64,000 nt of DNA. Source: Lachnospiraceae bacterium (GTDB taxonomy: Bacteria; Bacillota; Clostridia; Lachnospirales; Lachnospiraceae). Location of the stretch: contig CAJSZQ010000013.1 of assembly GCA_910574185.1 (NCBI GenBank), forward strand, positions 45,255-109,254, written 5' to 3'. The notes under the pieces are model-generated. The model was given only the letters and a program-made list of their open reading frames with translations. It made no database searches and was not told the origin of the DNA. A program made the translations under genes and the position numbers. Below are positions 62,885 to 64,000 of this stretch, in pieces; the first letter of the stretch is position 1; every line of letters begins with the position of its first letter.

Positions 62885-63823
62885 ATGAAGTTTTATTATG
62901 CGCCGATGGAAGGCATTACGGGGTATCTGCACCGTAATGTCTGCCATTCTTTTTTTCGGGAAATTGATAAGTATTTTACGGCTTTTCTTGTGCCGAATGA
63001 GAGGGGAAAGTTAAACAGCAGAGAGAAAAACGACATTTTGCCAGAGCACAATGAAGGACTCTATCTGGTGCCTCAGATTCTGACTAACCGGGCAGACTGT
63101 TTCCTTGCGGGAGAACGTACTCTGAGGGGGTATGGATATAGAGAGATTAATCTGAATCTTGGGTGTCCCTCAAGGACGGTAGTTTCAAAATATCGGGGTG
63201 CGGGATTTCTTGCAAAACCGGAGGAGCTGGATTATTTTCTGGAAGAGATTTTTTCACATGCAGAGTGTAAGATATCAATTAAAACCAGAATTGGTCTGGA
63301 TAATCCGGAGGAATTTCCAAAGCTTATGGAGATTTATAATAAATATCCGTTAGAGGAACTGATTATACATCCCCGCACTCAGAAGGAATTATACAAAGGA
63401 ACCCCACATCAGGATATTTTTTTCTATGGGCTTCAGAACAGTAAAAATCCAGTATGTTATAATGGGGATATTTTTGGAAAGGAAGCTTATGAAACCTGGA
63501 GGAGAAATTTTCCCAGGGAGGACAGGGTAATGATAGGAAGAGGCCTTCTGATGAATCCGGGACTGATAGGAGTCCTGAAGGGATGCGGGATGCCGGGAAA
63601 GAATAGAATCCGGGAGTTTCATGATTGCATTTATCAGGCATACAGGGAGCATATGCCAGGAGATAAAGTAGTTCTTTTTAAGATGAAAGAATTATGGGTA
63701 TATCTGATTGAATTGTTCGTAGATGCAAAAAAATATGGCAAACGAATCCGCAAGGCAGAGAAAATTTCAGCATATGAAGACGCAGTGAAGGATTTGTTTG
63801 CGGAACGGGATTTACAGGGCTAG
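62885..63823 (+). CDS. tRNA-dihydrouridine synthase
   Basis: A 312-residue FMN-dependent TIM-barrel enzyme reducing uridine to dihydrouridine in tRNA. YYAPMEGITGYLHRN starts the barrel, INLNLGCPSRTVVSKYRGAGFL (in parts) carries the catalytic cysteine, then SIKTRIGLDNPEEF, IIHPRTQKELYKG, CYNGDIF and MIGRGLLMNPGL. ATG 62885 follows AAGGAGA; the in-frame 62852 start lacks one. The MEGIT variant of the MAGVT motif is typical of Lachnospiraceae copies. Confidence 0.9.
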   Translation: MKFYYAPMEGITGYLHRNVCHSFFREIDKYFTAFLVPNERGKLNSREKNDILPEHNEGLYLVPQILTNRADCFLAGERTLRGYGYREINLNLGCPSRTVVSKYRGAGFLAKPEELDYFLEEIFSHAECKISIKTRIGLDNPEEFPKLMEIYNKYPLEELIIHPRTQKELYKGTPHQDIFFYGLQNSKNPVCYNGDIFGKEAYETWRRNFPREDRVMIGRGLLMNPGLIGVLKGCGMPGKNRIREFHDCIYQAYREHMPGDKVVLFKMKELWVYLIELFVDAKKYGKRIRKAEKISAYEDAVKDLFAERDLQG

Positions 63824-63835
63824 ATATAATACAGA

Positions 63836-63853
63836 CAGCACACTAGTGTGCTG
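63836..63853. other. 18-bp palindrome
   Basis: CAGCACACTAGTGTGCTG is a perfect palindrome between the Dus gene and the IS630-like fragment, inside a longer ATAAT/ATTAT pairing. It may be a terminator without T tract or part of the transposon end. Confidence 0.4.
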
Positions 63854-63865
63854 ACCGCATTATAT

Positions 63866-64000
63866 TTATACTAATTGTTTTGCCGCTGTTTCATCGAATT
63901 TGGGATAAAGCGATACCAGTTTGGTTCTGGCTTTATCCGTAGTAAATTGCCATTGGATACATGCCGCATGCCCATTACGATCCTGTTCCCACGCAGAGAG
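63866..64000 (-). CDS. IS630-like transposase, C-terminal end (partial)
   Basis: The minus strand carries an open frame entering from beyond the window and stopping at 63866-63868. The visible 40-odd residues include IQWQFTTDKARTKL and SLYPKF, the conserved end of IS630-type DDE transposases. The rest lies outside the window, so intactness is unknown. Confidence 0.6.
   Translation of the reverse strand, partial: LSAWEQDRNGHAACIQWQFTTDKARTKLVSLYPKFDETAAKQLV

Overview
The window looks like chromosome of a gut Lachnospiraceae-type Bacillota. It is AT-rich with strong Gram-positive Shine-Dalgarno sites and TTGACA-N17-TATAAT promoters. It carries a Tn4451-type mobile element, a GH36 alpha-galactosidase, a two-domain PPK2 enzyme and a protein close to clostridial 7-alpha-hydroxysteroid dehydrogenase. 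The species cannot be fixed from sequence alone.

Layout. (1) 1-8.4 kb is an accessory region. It holds a ParA stub from an integrative element, a MarR/MATE pair, three TetR units with visible operators (one with an alpha/beta hydrolase, one with a PEBP-like protein, one with a flavodoxin remnant and an FMN-binding protein), a 244-bp MITE-like insertion with an 8-bp target duplication, and an unassigned structured-RNA candidate. (2) 8.4-22.3 kb is a MutS-family gene split by a 12.0-kb mobilizable transposon of the TnpX/TnpV/TnpW kind. The element encodes a MobP-like relaxase, MobC, a sigma-like regulator and an ABC transporter with its two-component system. Excision at the shared CTCAT would restore the reading frame exactly. 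(3) 22.4-24.1 kb has a conserved HTH-like protein, a truncated von Willebrand A gene and a NYN/PIN-type nuclease gene. (4) 24.1-27.3 kb is the most striking part. A tyrosine recombinase gene lies between near-perfect 32-bp inverted repeats, together with a perfect consensus promoter that now points away from the downstream genes. Beyond the right repeat is a full-length TnpB/Cas12-like protein with all three RuvC catalytic acids replaced. (5) 27.3-54.7 kb is a long co-directional glycan locus. It has GT2, GT8, DUF4422 and glycerophosphotransferase-like enzymes, a pyruvyl transferase, an FrhB-like protein, an acetyltransferase, and enzymes for UDP-Gal, UDP-Galf, UDP-GlcA, UDP-Xyl and probably a CDP-polyol. 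It also holds two unusual radical-SAM proteins and two soluble propeller-like proteins. A small Rossmann-like module recurs nine times in eight of these genes, and 46-47-bp repeats sit in two of the gaps. (6) 54.7-64 kb holds metabolic genes: 7-alpha-HSDH-like SDR, PD-(D/E)XK protein with a repetitive coiled coil, polyphosphate:AMP phosphotransferase, alpha-galactosidase, aminotransferase and tRNA-dihydrouridine synthase, and then the 3' end of an IS630-like transposase.

How it may work together (inference): inverting the 24.1-25.6 kb segment would turn its promoter toward the dead TnpB and the glycan locus. This would make a phase-variable surface-glycan operon whose first gene encodes a possible RNA-guided repressor. 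The glycan locus has no flippase, polymerase, ABC exporter or membrane-bound initiating transferase in this window, so assembly and export must be encoded elsewhere or the acceptor is not a classical Wzx/Wzy capsule.
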